Assembly (NCBI RefSeq): GCF_008831285.2
Contig: NC_045146.1
Coordinates: 17,251,289 to 17,315,288 of the forward strand
Length of the DNA: 64,000 nucleotides
Reading direction: 5' to 3'
Origin: Nymphaea colorata
Taxonomy: Eukaryota; Streptophyta; Magnoliopsida; Nymphaeales; Nymphaeaceae
The notes under the pieces were generated by a model, which saw nothing but the letters and a program-made list of their open reading frames with translations, did no database searches and was not told the DNA's origin. Of this stretch, positions 41,813 through 53,790 are shown piece by piece. Position 1 is the first letter of the stretch. Each line of letters begins with the position of its first letter. A program made the position numbers and the translations under genes.

Positions 41813-44800
41813 ATGGGGAGATCGAGTAGCCTTGCATGCTTGAACATTGTTGCTTGCGGGAAGAAATCGCAGGATGACGATGAGATCGACGCACCTGTGG
41901 AGGTGGTTCCGCATTCCTCTCCCTCTCCTCCGCCCCACATTTTTTGTTTCTTCACTTTCTCGCGATCTTCTACGTTCTCGTTCTGTTCATGGTTCTTTTG
42001 CTGTCCAATTCTGGACTAGTTTGAATTTGTGCTTCTTCTTTCTCTTGAAGTTTGTTTTGATGCTATACTGTTCGCCCTGGTTCGGAGCTAAGCAATGGCC
42101 GGTCTGTTTCTCTTGGTCCCCGTTTATCTGGGTAACTGAGCCTGAGCGAAGTACTGATAATTGAATCCGGCGAGACTTATGGCGATCTCTAGATAAATCG
42201 ACACATTCGAGCATACGTTAGTCCTCTTCCATCTTGTACTTTTAGTGGTGTTCGGGTGACTGATTTGTGATGAGGGGGGGAATATTTCAGAATGGTGCAT
42301 GAGATATATCAGAAATGGTCCCGTTTTTTCTATGAATGGTCGGATCTGAACGACCTATTCCGGAAAGCAAAAAAAAAAAAAAAAAAGGAACTGCTTATCG
42401 ACCATTCCGGATTTATGAAATCTTCTGTCGTTGTTTACTGGGAAAATAGCTTAATTCAATCGTCCTTTTAGTGACGGAAACGCCTCTCAGCATTAAAGGG
42501 TGGGAACAGGTAGGCCTTAGATAGAAGTTTAAAACTTCCTTCGGCAGTTTCTAGCAGTTTTCTTTGACAATTCGTGCTTATATGTAGAAGGTTAGGAGAA
42601 AATCTTTTATTATTAATCAGTATTAATATATTGCGTTTCGATTTGTTACGGCCTCCCTCTCTCTCTCCCCCTTCCTCTTCGTGTGTGTGTGTGACTCGCC
42701 GGCTTTGATCAGGTGTTCATGGTTAGTGCTGCTTAGATTGTAATTGAAGGCAGCCGCTTATCGTAAAAATGTGGGCTAAATTGGGTTATTTGTGCCTGTC
42801 CGATGAAAGTCAACACTGAAGGTTAATTTTGTCCAATTTCAGAATCATCATGATAGAATGCTTAAGCACTTCTATTCTTCACATTCATGTTTCTCTGATG
42901 TTAATAGCTTTTAGCGTCAGTAGTTTTCTGGATTGGCGATCGAGTGGTGCTATTAGAGCTAATTATTTTGGATGATAATGCACTTATAAAGTGAAAGATG
43001 TAGATGATCGCCAATTTCACTTGGCCAAAATTGCTGATTTATTACAATGAGGTATCAGTAATCACTGAGCACTTGATGGGTACAGTAGCAATAACGTTCA
43101 CTAACGTTCCTGGGTTTATTTTGGCCTTTGGCAAATCAACATTTTTGTCATTTCCTTATTCTCTAATTGTTGTAAACTGAAAAAGAGGTTCTGTATAAGG
43201 TGTGTGCCATAAACAGAGATGACATCCTTCTTTCCTTGGGAATATTGTGTTAAAGAGGAAGATGATAGTGATTTCTCAGTCTTTTGAGCAAAGTGCTTCT
43301 GTAGGATTAGTTGCTTAACAGTTCTGTGCTTGATTGGAGCTTACACTTTCTGACTGGTTGTTAACTTGAATTTTACTAGGTTAGAAACTTAGAATGGAAC
43401 TGGCTACTTGTAAGATCTGAACACCATCTAACACGCACTCTAGTGGATATCTGTGTGTTACTTCGATTCCATAATCTTTCTCCTAAGATGTCTTCCTAGT
43501 CATGTCGAATAAGAAAATGGCAAAGTAACAAGCAGAGGAATTTCAGATACTTAAGGTGCATAGTATCTTTTTTTTCCTTTTTGTGCCCAATTGGCACATT
43601 TTCCCTCTCACTTGATGTGCTTCTCACTTTAATTTACGACTCATCTCGGTCTCTCCAAGTTGAAATGTTTTAAAATAGGAAATTCTTTGCGACCTTGGTA
43701 GCACAAGATTTGCTGGTCTACTAATCTAAAGTTAGCTGATGTGAGCAGGTTCTTCTCACAGCTGCATGATAGATGATGGTGTGTCATGACTTTTCATTCT
43801 TTCTGTTACTATTACTTCTATTTACTTGAAAATTAAGCAAATGAAACCTATCTAACACCTTGGTCAAGCTAAAATTTTTTGTGCATGAGGTCTTCTTGCA
43901 ATAGTCATGCTTCTAATGTTCTTGCTTCTAATGTTCTTTTCTGCATTCACAAGTCTATATGTTCTTCCTTAATTGTTTCCCTATTTCCATGAATTGATTC
44001 TTATATCACATCCTGTAATGTGTATTCCAGGGGAGAATCCCTTCAGATAAGCGTCGTTGGAGTTTTAGGAAGAGATCTGCAACACATAGAGTACTGAGCA
44101 ACACTGTACCTCCTGAATTACCACCTTCTTCCATTGTCAAAGAAAGTCCAGAATCCAATGCAAATGATTTTTCAGAACAAACCAATCCACCTGTTTTAGG
44201 AAAGCTCTCTGTAGCTAGAAAAGCTGATGACGTCTTCCCTCTCTCACCAGTTGCTTTAAGTTCAAAAGATGGAGGCTCTCTTGATTCCATTGAAAATGTT
44301 AGTAACTGTGAAAGCAGCGCACTGGAATCTGCAGCGGTCACCATACAGGCATCTGTCATGGGATATTTGGTATAGCCTTCTCTGTTGCTGTTGTTTGAGC
44401 ATTGTTTGTAACTTGTGTCAAATTGACATGGCTTGTACCAATAAAAACTTGCTATTTTCTCAGGCCCAAAGGGAGCTAGCCAAGCTCAAGAATGTTATTA
44501 AGCTGCAGGCGGCCGTTCGTGGGCATCTTGTTAGGAGACAAGCTGTGGGGACTCTACGATGTGTCCAGGCGATTATAAAAATGCAAGCACTTGTTCGTGC
44601 ACGTCGTGTGCGTTCCTCTGAGGAAGGTTTAGCTATTCAGTATAAATTATCTGAGATGCGAAAAACAGCTAGCAGAACAGCAGACAACCTGGTAATTCTA
44701 ATTTAAATCTGAAATATATACGCATGCGCACACAAACACACTACAGAAAACAAAGTAAAGAACAAATGTATTGTTAAGGCCAGTGAAAATGAGTATCATC

Positions 44801-46196
44801 TCAAAACTAGTAATTTTTTCATATCTTTCTATGTCGAAACTTGAAAGCATCTTATATGTATGTTTTATCCTATGTCTCATGAGTGCGGGTGCCGGTACGA
44901 GGTGTCCCAAAAAAATTGGGTGTGAGGGTGTATATATATATAATATATTTATTATATATATATAAATGTATGTATTCATAATATATATAATTTTAGCTTG
45001 TTTCTTAGCTTAATCTGTCCTTTATTTTTACTTTTATTACTATACATAAAGAAAGAAAGGGACAGGGAGAAGAAAAAAAGGAATGGAAAATATGTTGAAC
45101 TTGCATAAGAAAGGACCTGGTTGGGGTGCGTGTTGGAGCTGCACCAGCACTAGCGTTGTGTCGACACAGTTGTGGCCCCTTTTTTGAAGAGTCCACATGA
45201 CATAGGTTTTATCCCTTCTTGATATGGAATGCATATGGTAAGACAACTTCCATGTGGCTGTTTTATTCTTCTTTGAAACTATGCTGTCAGATGTGTTTGT
45301 CATACTTATAAACTTAAATCACTTTTTGAATGAAGTTAATTTTAACTATATTTTTTTAGTACCAAATTTTATGCAGTATGAGATCTTTATTTTCTTTTTG
45401 GTTTTCTTTCCAAATTTATTCCTCACTTGTATGCTGTTGAAGTACACACCCCTGCCTCATCCAACTGCCAATTCCATCCATGGCTTTTGCATTTTTAAGT
45501 TTCAAGAAAATCCATCAGTTCATTATTTTAGCTACGGTTAGCAGCTCAGCATGGCTTATCTACTAAGCAAAATGGGTTTATGTAATTTGAAAATGAATGT
45601 ATGCTGTATATATTTTTTTTTAGAAAAAACAGTTTTAATCAACATAATTAACCTGAGGGACTAATTTGCCTCAAGGGGCGCAGTGCAACTGAGCAGCAAG
45701 GCAGCTCACACTCAAGGGGTCTGAGGTTTGAATCCTGTGATTGCTGTCACGCTCTGGTTTGTTACTCCTCTAGGCTGCAAACAATGGTAAGTGTGACACC
45801 CAAGTTGAAGGATATACTGGAAGTCCACTCAATCACCGAAGCAAGCCAGAACCTTGGAGGCTTAAGGCTATGGCCTTGGTCCTTTTTCGCTTGGCAGTTT
45901 CTCTGAAGTATACATTAAACTAAAAAAGAAAACCTTAGGGTCTAATTTGAAATACTTTAGCAAAAGGCAGGGAATGACTTCCAATCGGTTACAAGTTACG
46001 ATTCAGGGATGAATGTGGAGAAAGCCTCTTTATATTGCTTCATACCATATCTAAGTTCGAAAGGTAACTCATCTTGTGTATGTTCTTTTGCTATATGGGA
46101 AATATGTTAGTTCTGAAAATTCAGACTTTTTTGTGAATGCTTTTTCTTTTCTTGAAGTTAAAATTTGAGATGGAAGGAGATGAACCTTTTTCTGCA

Positions 46197-46253
<57 letters not shown>

Positions 46254-48607
46254 CTCTGTGTGAGAGAGAGCCGGTAGGATTCTTTCCCAGGCTTCCGTTA
46301 CTGTGCTTATTCCCTTCTTGGTTCTGAATCTCATATTTCTTAGCCTCAGAAGTAGGTGCTGAATTTTGAACTTTGATAGCTTATCTATGGAAGTTGCTGC
46401 ATCTTGACCGAAGATTCACTAATATTTTAAGGCAATTCATTCTCATTAGGCTGTGTCAATCTTACCACTGTTATCAAGAGAACAATGTAAATAAATGCTG
46501 CACAGTAGTATGGTTGCTTTAATCATTTTCCTTCTCCATCTAATTTGGTTGTTGATTGACATACCGCCTTGTACCATTGCCCACCAACCCTTGTGGTCTG
46601 TTTCAGGAAAAGGAAGAACCTGGTGGAAAGCCGAACAATCTTTGCACTGCTGACACGTTGTTCCGAAGTGGGTTTGCTCGTCGGGTAATGAGATGCATAT
46701 GCTTTCTTAATCTCCAACTTCTTTTTTGTTTTTTGTTTTCTGTTTTGTTTTTGTTTTTCTCTTTCGATGTGTTGAGAGTTGATTAGTAATTCATTTGCTT
46801 TTGTAAGCTATTGGAATCAGCGGAAAAGACAAAACCTATATGCATAGTGTGTGATCCTACAAAACCAAGCTCAGGCTGGAGTTGGTTGGAGAGATGGATG
46901 TCATTATCTGCAAAAGAACACCCTTGTTCTAGGACAGCGGATCTTTTGTCAGAGCATGAGGAGTTGGCTAAAAAGATTAATTTGGTTAGTGATGAAGTAG
47001 AAGCTAGTGATAAATGTATAGGAACCCATGGTTTTGACTCCTCGAGTATTAAGGATGAGAGGCCAGAGGAAGAGGCAGCTTACTCTTCTGGAACACATCT
47101 TGAGGGAGATGATGATCTGATTACAATTGATGCAAATGGCTTCAACTTTCACACTTGCCATGCTGTTGAAATGTCAAATGAGAGCATCGAGGCAACTGTC
47201 AGTCAGGAACCACCTAAAGTTGCATCTGAAGGTTCTGATTTTACATCATCCCTAAGGAATGCCCTTCAGTCTACACTGGACTCTCTGTCTAATCATTCTG
47301 CTTCTCCAGATTGTGCAGCATCTGGTTCTACTCCAGATGCATCTAAGAATGAAGGTGGTAGCGTAAGGGATTCCTTGAATGGGCCAGTATCTAAAGAGCA
47401 GGACACCGAGGGGAAGAAGCCTGTGTCTATACCTAGGAAGTCCTGCAATCCAGCATTTGCAGCCGTGCAATCCAAATTTGAAGAGCTGAGCTCACCACTG
47501 CCTTCAGGTAGGATCAGTGCTTCTTCAAACCACTGTGGAGGATCAAGATTGGGATCTGTTTCTCCGCCAAAATCTGATGTCAGGCCTATGGATGTAAACC
47601 AGACACATGACATGGACTCTTGCGCCAATAGGTTTCAAAAGGGGACATCGGAATGTGGTACTGAAATTTCTATATCTTCAACTCTTGATTCTCCAGATAG
47701 GTTTGAGCTGGAAAGGGGTGAACTGGGTCATGAAGTTGGAATTCTTGATAATGGAGACAGTGAAGAACAGGGAACACCTGAAGGTGAACCTCATCCAATC
47801 TCAGATGCACTCCCAGCTTCCAATGCAGTAGCCTCTCTTCCAGGTGCACCTGAAGACAGTCTTATGAGTTCTGTGGATCCAGCAATAGTTACAACAAACG
47901 TGGACTCCTCAAAACACATGGAGCCAGACTTAAAGATTGAATTGGAGTCTCAGGCAGATAAACAAGTCGACGATTCTTCGCAGGAAGGATCTCCGACTAG
48001 CCGTGCTACCATCCTGGAATCTCATGGAACACCATCAAGCCAGGTATCTTCAGGAGCCCAGAGGAGTAAGGCAGACAGCAAAAAGTCAATCCGCAAGCGC
48101 ATCACATCTTCCACAAGCAAGGGATCACCATCAAGTCAGAATCATGATTCATCAGAGAAGGACACTCTGGAACATTTACCAAAAGAATCAAAAGGTGGTA
48201 GACGTCGAAACTCATTTGGGTCAGCTAAGTCTGACAATGCTGACCGCGAAAAGGGCAGTACCATTCCTAGCTACATGCAGGCTACAGAATCTGCTAGAGC
48301 AAAAGCCCTTACAAGCCACTCTCCTAAGTCAAGCCCTGATGTTCATGACAAGGATGGCTACCTTAAGAAGAGACATTCCCTTCCAGGCAGTAATGGAAAG
48401 CAGCAGAACTCTCCAAGAATGCAGCGATCCTTGTCACAGGCACAGCCTGCTGCAAAGGTTAGCAGTGGCCATTCACCCCAAGGTAATGATTCTAATCTGT
48501 GACATTCGAAAACTTTTGGATCCCCTGCCAATCAGTAGTGGGGTTTACATTACCTAATCTACTGCTGTTTTATTTCACTTTTTCCAGAGAGAGAATGGAG
48601 GCGGTGA
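41813..48607 (+). CDS. IQD32: IQ67-domain calmodulin-binding protein (IQD31/IQD32 type)
   Basis: Six coding exons: 41813-41902, 44031-44369, 44464-44691, 46607-46684, 46808-48482 and 48588-48607. All borders are GT-AG and frames join, giving 809 aa. The N-terminus MGRSSSLACLNIVACGKK and KRRWSFRKRSATHRVLSNT are typical of this IQD clade. The IQ67 region holds three IQ motifs: TIQASVMGYLAQR (from Ile135), KLQAAVRGHLVRR (Leu157-Arg168) and KMQALVRARR (Met183-Arg191). The first has Met where the consensus Arg is expected. Exon 5 adds IVCDPTKPSSGWSWLERWMS, a long Ser/Glu-rich region, and the DUF4005 core SYMQATESARAKA (733-745). The terminus QEREWRR is supplied by the tiny last exon. Members bind calmodulin and microtubules or membranes as scaffolds linking calcium signals to cell shape. 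The exon 1 donor (GAG|GTGGTT) is weak. Length fits IQD32 better than IQD31, but orthology is not proven. Confidence 0.93.
44930..44966. repeat. (TA)n-rich tract in IQD intron 3
   Basis: Interrupted TA repeats in the third intron of the IQD gene. Confidence 0.85.
45666..45890 (+). mobile_element. tRNA-derived SINE copy 2, in IQD intron 3
   Basis: A box-A-like stretch (GCGCAGTGCAACTGAGCAGC) is followed by GGCAGCTCACACTCAAGGGG and a B-box-like GAGGTTTGAATCCTG (45722-45736). The body, with GGCTGCAAACAATGG, matches copy 1 at 16474-16640. It lies in sense orientation within the 1.9-kb third intron of the IQD gene. The B-box is closer to the tRNA consensus than in copy 1. Ends are approximate. Confidence 0.7.
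46199..46250. repeat. (CT)n(AT)n compound microsatellite
   Basis: CT units to 46220 then AT units to 46250, in the third IQD intron. Confidence 0.95.
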
Positions 48608-49339
48608 CATTCATCGGAAGTGTCTTGAGGTTGCATTAGGTATCTAAGAGAGAAGAATTCTTCTATGTACAAAATGTTGCTGTAGCGTGTTTCTTCTTCA
48701 TATTGTTTGGTTGGTTGATCTACTATGGTTCTTCTTGTATTTTTAGTTATGCATATATAACTTGCAAATCAATTTGATGGGTTGTGCTTTGATTCACCAT
48801 ATTCTAGCTTCTTGTGATTCTTAAGCTTTTGGTCTGTACGGAATAAAGATTGGCTGATTCTTTTAATCTGCTAAAGTTAGCAGTTACTACTGTGTTCTAC
48901 CATGAGATAGCATCTAGTTAACGAGATTATCCAATCTGTTCTTGTTCAGAAGCTTCTTTATATTTGCACTTTTCCACCTCATGCCAAACGAGTTCGAAGT
49001 TTGCGAGGCATTGTGAACATCCTTTCAGGAATGAGTGTACATTTAAACTGCCATCCCCGTGTCTTTTCTAAACGAAGAATGAAAAATCATGAAAAAGTTG
49101 CTTGAGTGCAAACGAACATAGCTTAAAAAGTCTCCCAACAAACTTTTGCTGTCCACTGCATTTTCTCTACCACTTAGATAACGAAGTCTCTTTCTTTGCT
49201 TCATTTTATTTGAAAAAATATCCCTAAAATGTAATTATTGCCGTTGTTTTTAAATGACGAAATAAGCTTTGGCTTTTAGACGAGGGCAAGTTGTATTTGT
49301 TGTATCATACGTGTTAAAAGGGAAAAAAGAGAGTCGACT
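48608..49339 (+). other. IQD 3' UTR and flank
   Basis: Non-coding. An AATAAA polyadenylation signal lies at 48842-48847, about 235 bases after the stop codon. Nothing else is recognised up to block A. Confidence 0.5.
48842..48847 (+). terminator. Putative polyadenylation signal of the IQD gene
   Basis: Canonical AATAAA on the coding strand at a plausible distance after the IQD stop codon. Confidence 0.45.
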
Positions 49340-50254
49340 TTAGACCTTTCCCTGGATCAATCTTAACGCTATTATTTTCATAACGGTGATCAAACGCCTA
49401 CCAAGCACCTTTTGAATACCAGGACTTGAATCCGAACCAAATTTACGATCTGGATTGAGAGACCTAAGGAACGTAAAATGGAAAAAAGAGAAAAGGGGGA
49501 TCACGGGAGTGCAAGCCCTGTAGAACGGCCAAATATTGCCGGGAGGATCCATCGCAGACTCACACACGTCTCTGCCTGTCCCTGGACAGGGAGGGCGACG
49601 GAACACCACGGCAGCCTGCAATTTCTGCAGAAGTTCAACCACGTCTAGCCACCAAAAAGAACTGAGAATTCGAAAGCCTCCAGACGGGTCTATCCGGGAA
49701 AAAGAATACAGACAGTGACCGGAGGAGATGGAGTCAGCCGTGTCTGAACAAAAGAAAGAGGCCAAATGGACTCTGGGGTAGAGGCAGAGGCATATTTCAG
49801 CCAAACAAGCTGAATTTTCTGAGGAACGAATTGAAAAAGGGGACTGACCACCCAGCGACCCGGACATATTGGGAGCTGAAGTCGATGAAATATGGCATTT
49901 TTTAGCCGAACCAGCTGAAATTTCGGAAGACGTAGATCTGGTGGTGGTTGAGCATATCGAAGGTCGCCTCAACTGACTGCGAATCCTCGAGTCTGTGCAA
50001 AGGCGCGATGGAAAAACTCGGCGACCATCTCCCGGTTCGCCTAAGTACTGCCCCATGGTCACCGACTTATCAAGAACACTCGGATATGGTCGGTAAAAAG
50101 GCTGAACTTCCTGAGCGTGCAGAAATAGAGAAGCAAATTCACTGCCAAGGGGCTGAAAGTGCTGGCGCCGGCGAGTTCTGGAACACCGGCTTGCAACAAG
50201 ACAATGAGTAGGCTTGCCACCAACGGCTGAAATGAAGTTTTGCAGGAGCACCAA
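49340..50254 (-). other. Unassigned 304-codon open frame in repeat block A
   Basis: The minus strand is open for 304 codons, Ser/Arg/Pro-rich, with segments such as SSEISAGSAKKCHISSTSAP and CPGTGRDVCESAMDPPGNIW. No domain, signal peptide or transposon motif is recognised. Part of it (about 49400-49635) recurs in diverged form at 53002-53280, where small insertions break the frame. It is most likely a fragment of a repeat with a fortuitously open frame. A lineage-specific gene is possible but unsupported. Confidence 0.25.
49400..49635. repeat. Direct repeat block A
   Basis: It shares ACTTGAATC-GAACCAA, GGGGGATCACGGGAGTG, ACGGCCAAATATTGCCGGG and GTCTCTGCCTGTCCCTGGAC with block A' at 53002-53280, in the same orientation. 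Blocks A and A' lie on either side of dispersed-repeat copy 2. Confidence 0.85.
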
Positions 50255-50311
50255 TTCCTGGAGTGGAAACCGAATTTTGATCCAAACTCCTCACGCTATT
50301 CTGCGGTTCCT

Positions 50312-52990
50312 ATTTTGAAAGTAGTTGAAGAGAAAAGGAAGCACTGGTTGTTCTAGCACCTGAGGATGGAGAAGCCCTACATTGTCACCGAGTTGATTTT
50401 CTTGCGGCCTGAACATTTAAAAAGTTTTTAATTCAAAACCTTCCCAAGGTGGTAAGTAACCTACCTACATTTCTGATTGTAAAGAAGGAAAAAAGAAGAA
50501 AGAAAGAAAGCGCATTCACTCTGAAGCTCGCGTGTGATGAAGGAAGACATGATCCAAAAATTCAATAAACAAAGTCCCCATCGTATGGTATTGCAATAAG
50601 GTGGGAGTTACGAGACTTATTGCCATTCACACACACACACAAAAGTGCCTTTAAGAAGCGCACACTTTTGTGGGTTCCTTCCCAAAGTAGTCCCTTGTTT
50701 GGTGCCAAACCTGGTCCCAGTTTTTCAGAGACATTGTTCCATGACGCCGTGCATGAGAGTTAAATTTTCCCATGCAGTCTCCTTCCATGTCGAGATATCT
50801 AAGATGTTAACGCTCAATGCAAACGAGGACCATAATTTAAGAAAATAGCCTTTCAAATGAAGGATGCTTGAAAGATTTGGTTGTGATTCATTAAGTACAT
50901 TAATTTGTTTATAATAACATTTCAAGTTTTCATGGTGGAAGGTATAAATTTATACAAGTTCATGACTTCACACGAGGTATTTTCAAATTTCAACCACACG
51001 TCTGGCTCTTTTAAGTCATCATTTATACGATGATTTAGAGTATATTAACAACGCAAAAGCAGGCAGACAATGTGTAAACGCGAACTATAGAAAGGTGAAA
51101 TGGGTAGCGACCTAATCTATATTCGATACCATGTGGTGTTGGTACTGATGATATTCCAAAACAAAAATTTTGACAGGGCCACAACTGCATTTTTCAAAAT
51201 TTTTACAAGGCCGAATTATAAATTTTGAACATTTTAAAAGGAAATTTTTTATTTTTCAAAATCTTAGGGGAGCCATGGCCCCTGCCGACCCCCTTCCCTC
51301 CGTGGCTCATGGGAGCCTCTTGATGACTGTGATGTCGAATTGAAGCATTCATGGCTCTGGCTCTCAAAGTTATGAACCCCAATATAGATTTCTACGGTTG
51401 TTCAACAACCACTTGACCTTTTTGACACATATTTATTGTTTCTCATTTAATTTATTTTATGACCCTGATAAATGCACCCAAATCTCGCAGCATAAATGTC
51501 AACTTAATTAGAGAAAAAAAAAAAGAAGAAGAAGAAGAAAGGAATAACTGGGGAGTATCTTATCAAAGTATTCCTTGTAATTCGCCCTCGCTAAACCCAT
51601 TAAGGACAGTGCTACCTAATTTCAATATAATAATCATTGAGTTCGTTCATTTTAGATAATAATATGTTAGCTAACCTACTTTTACAATCAAACTTTGCAT
51701 ATTAAGTCAGAAAAAACCAATTTAGATCATCAACTTACACCATACTTCTTAGTTCATCCTCATGTAAACACAGTCGATAAACCTCCGACGAGTCCTAGTT
51801 GACAAATCCAACCCCTAATATTGTGTTTCGGAGAAAGATTCGCCTTCACTTTAACCATGGCGAGCAGCTTCTTGTGATTGCATGTTCACTCACCAAAATT
51901 GCTCATGTTACTTGAGAGAGTATTTGGCATCTAGAACTTTGCGTTAGTATTTCATGAATTTGTCTCAAAGATTGTAACATATCATGAAACACTGGGTTCT
52001 AATCTTTCATAAATCTACCCTAATATTTGAGGCAGACAAATAAAACACTAATGCAATGTTCCGGTGAGCAACCAACCAATTAAAAATTCCTATATGCCCT
52101 TCTATTTAACTCATTCATCATGCTCTCTTTCCTGACACCATTTTCTTCAATGAGTTAAATGAATTAAAGCTAATAGTCTCATGGACTAACTTAAGTAGAA
52201 AAGCAGGGATAGGTATGCCAAGTGCAACAGTAAATGGTAGGGCAGAATATGTCAACAACAACCCAGCAGTATTTGTGATGTGGATTCCTGGCAGTATTAG
52301 TACCTTCAATGAGAGAGGAGAAATCTTTTAGTTGGGTTCTTTGGCTTCTCCTGCAGCTCTTTTGGCCTTTGAAAAGAAAAGAAGCAGGTGAGGGCTGACT
52401 GGTTTTGTACTTGGCCCCACCACTAAGGTCAAAAATATGCAAGGTGAGAAGAAAGAAAGAAGAGAAAAACAAAGCTTAACAAGTAGTGCCTGCCAACTTG
52501 CCTATCTTTACAAACTTGGAATGCTTGCACATGCTTGGCATCATTTAGAGGACGAACAAAGTTCATAAAGAGCACGCTCAAGAACCTGTTCATGTACTCA
52601 TGTGCATCCTTTGGAACACGACGAAAAGATAGTTACCCCTTCTTAAATTTGTTGCTTTGGGGAGCATGTCAACTGTAACTTGGTGGAAGCCACAGTAGCT
52701 CGAACTAGTTGTTTATGAATATGCATTGGGAACAATCAAGAAACAACACAGTTTCATTCAGTCACCAGAAACCTCCATCTACATTGGAATTTCGTCTCCT
52801 CAAAAAATTCGATTTAGAAACAGGAAACTTGATTCAAGCTCAGGGTAACCGAATTTGAGGTCGCCCCTTTTTATTATTGTCTTAGTTTGATAAAATTGGC
52901 TGATGCCCTCAAGAAGGGCTTTTTTATTCTTTGAGTGGAGGAAAGATGCCCTCAAGAAGGGCTTTTTTGTTCTTTGAACGGAGGAAAGAT
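50312..52990 (+). repeat. Dispersed repeat, copy 2 (shorter version)
   Basis: Same-strand match to 29068-33670, missing four blocks present in copy 1. At the first gap, copy 2 reads CCCAAAGT joined to AGTCCCTTG, and a short AAGT match is present at both copy-1 borders, as expected for deletion by microhomology. The right end carries a 43-bp tandem expansion. No coding content is recognised. Confidence 0.85.
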
Positions 52991-53002
52991 GCCCTCAAGA
53001 AA
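52902..53002. repeat. 43-bp tandem repeat with internal hairpin
   Basis: Units beginning GATGCCCTCAAGAAGGGC start at 52902 and 52945, with a partial third at 52988. Each contains a small hairpin (GCCCTcaagAAGGGC). Copy 1 has a single degenerate equivalent near 33650. Confidence 0.9.
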
Positions 53003-53280
53003 CCTAAGGAACACCACGGCACCTTTTTTAATACCAGAACGGGACTTGAATCTGAACCAATGAAAAAAAGAGGAGGGGGATCACGGGAGTGTAAGCCCCG
53101 TTAAGTTAGTCTAAACGATGTTAGACCTAGTGGTATAACTGTACAACGGCCAAATATTGCCGGGTGAATCCGTCACAAACTCAGGCTCCACACACGTCTC
53201 TGCCTGTCCCTGGACAGGGAGTGCGACGGAACACGGCAGTCCCTTGTTCCCAAGGCTGCAATTTCTGCAGAAGTGGCCCG
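53002..53280. repeat. Direct repeat block A'
   Basis: Diverged second copy of block A. Relative to A it has an extra segment of about 41 bases within about 53102-53143 (containing GTCTAAACGATGTTAGAC) and smaller insertions. Confidence 0.85.
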
Positions 53281-53467
53281 GGGACTTTCCTCAGTCCGGA
53301 AAATAAATTGACCAGCGCACTCCATCCCGTGTCCCACAGTTGATGTGTCGTTGTCACCTTATGCTATTTAAGAGATAAATTTTTTCTTCCGATTCTCGAT
53401 ACAGGACTATTTTTCATCGTGCTCGTGCCCCCTTTTGTTTGAGACCAACTGTTTGTTGAAGCACCCA

Positions 53468-53780
53468 TGGCGGCTACTCACCAAGCCAGAGTCGATCTGA
53501 TTGGATCGCTCCGGGAACCGAAGGGATAGGCATTTTTGGGATGTCCAGGAGGTATCCGTGGATTCTGTGCCATGGAAGCTGATCCTCCATTGCAGGTCTT
53601 CGGGTGATCATGAGGAGCCTGGGTAAGGGGGATACTACGAGCTTTTGGTTCGATCCATGGTTGAAGGGTGGTCGGATCATCAATAGAGCAGGCTGGGAAT
53701 GGGATCCGCTGGCCTCTTGGGGCAGACCACGGACGATGGTGAGGGACTTCATCAAGGATGGGGCCTGGTCACTTCATTGA
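53468..53780 (+). mobile_element. LINE ORF2 fragment (zf-RVT region)
   Basis: A plus-strand frame reads GDTTSFWFDPWLKGGRIINR, then AGWEWDPLASWGRP and MVRDFIKDGAWSLH, ending at TGA 53778-53780. This matches the region after the reverse transcriptase in plant L1-type elements. Upstream, SVDSVPWKLILHC is in another frame. It is a short, broken remnant of a different subfamily from the 12.7-14.6 kb copy. Confidence 0.7.
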
Positions 53781-53790
53781 ATCAGAATCT

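Noticed and set aside
44269..44463. Continuous frame through IQD intron 2 suggesting a different exon
   Set aside because: It is partly out of frame with the IQ67 domain and contains a normal 94-bp GT-AG intron that restores the GYL-AQRELAKLKN motif.
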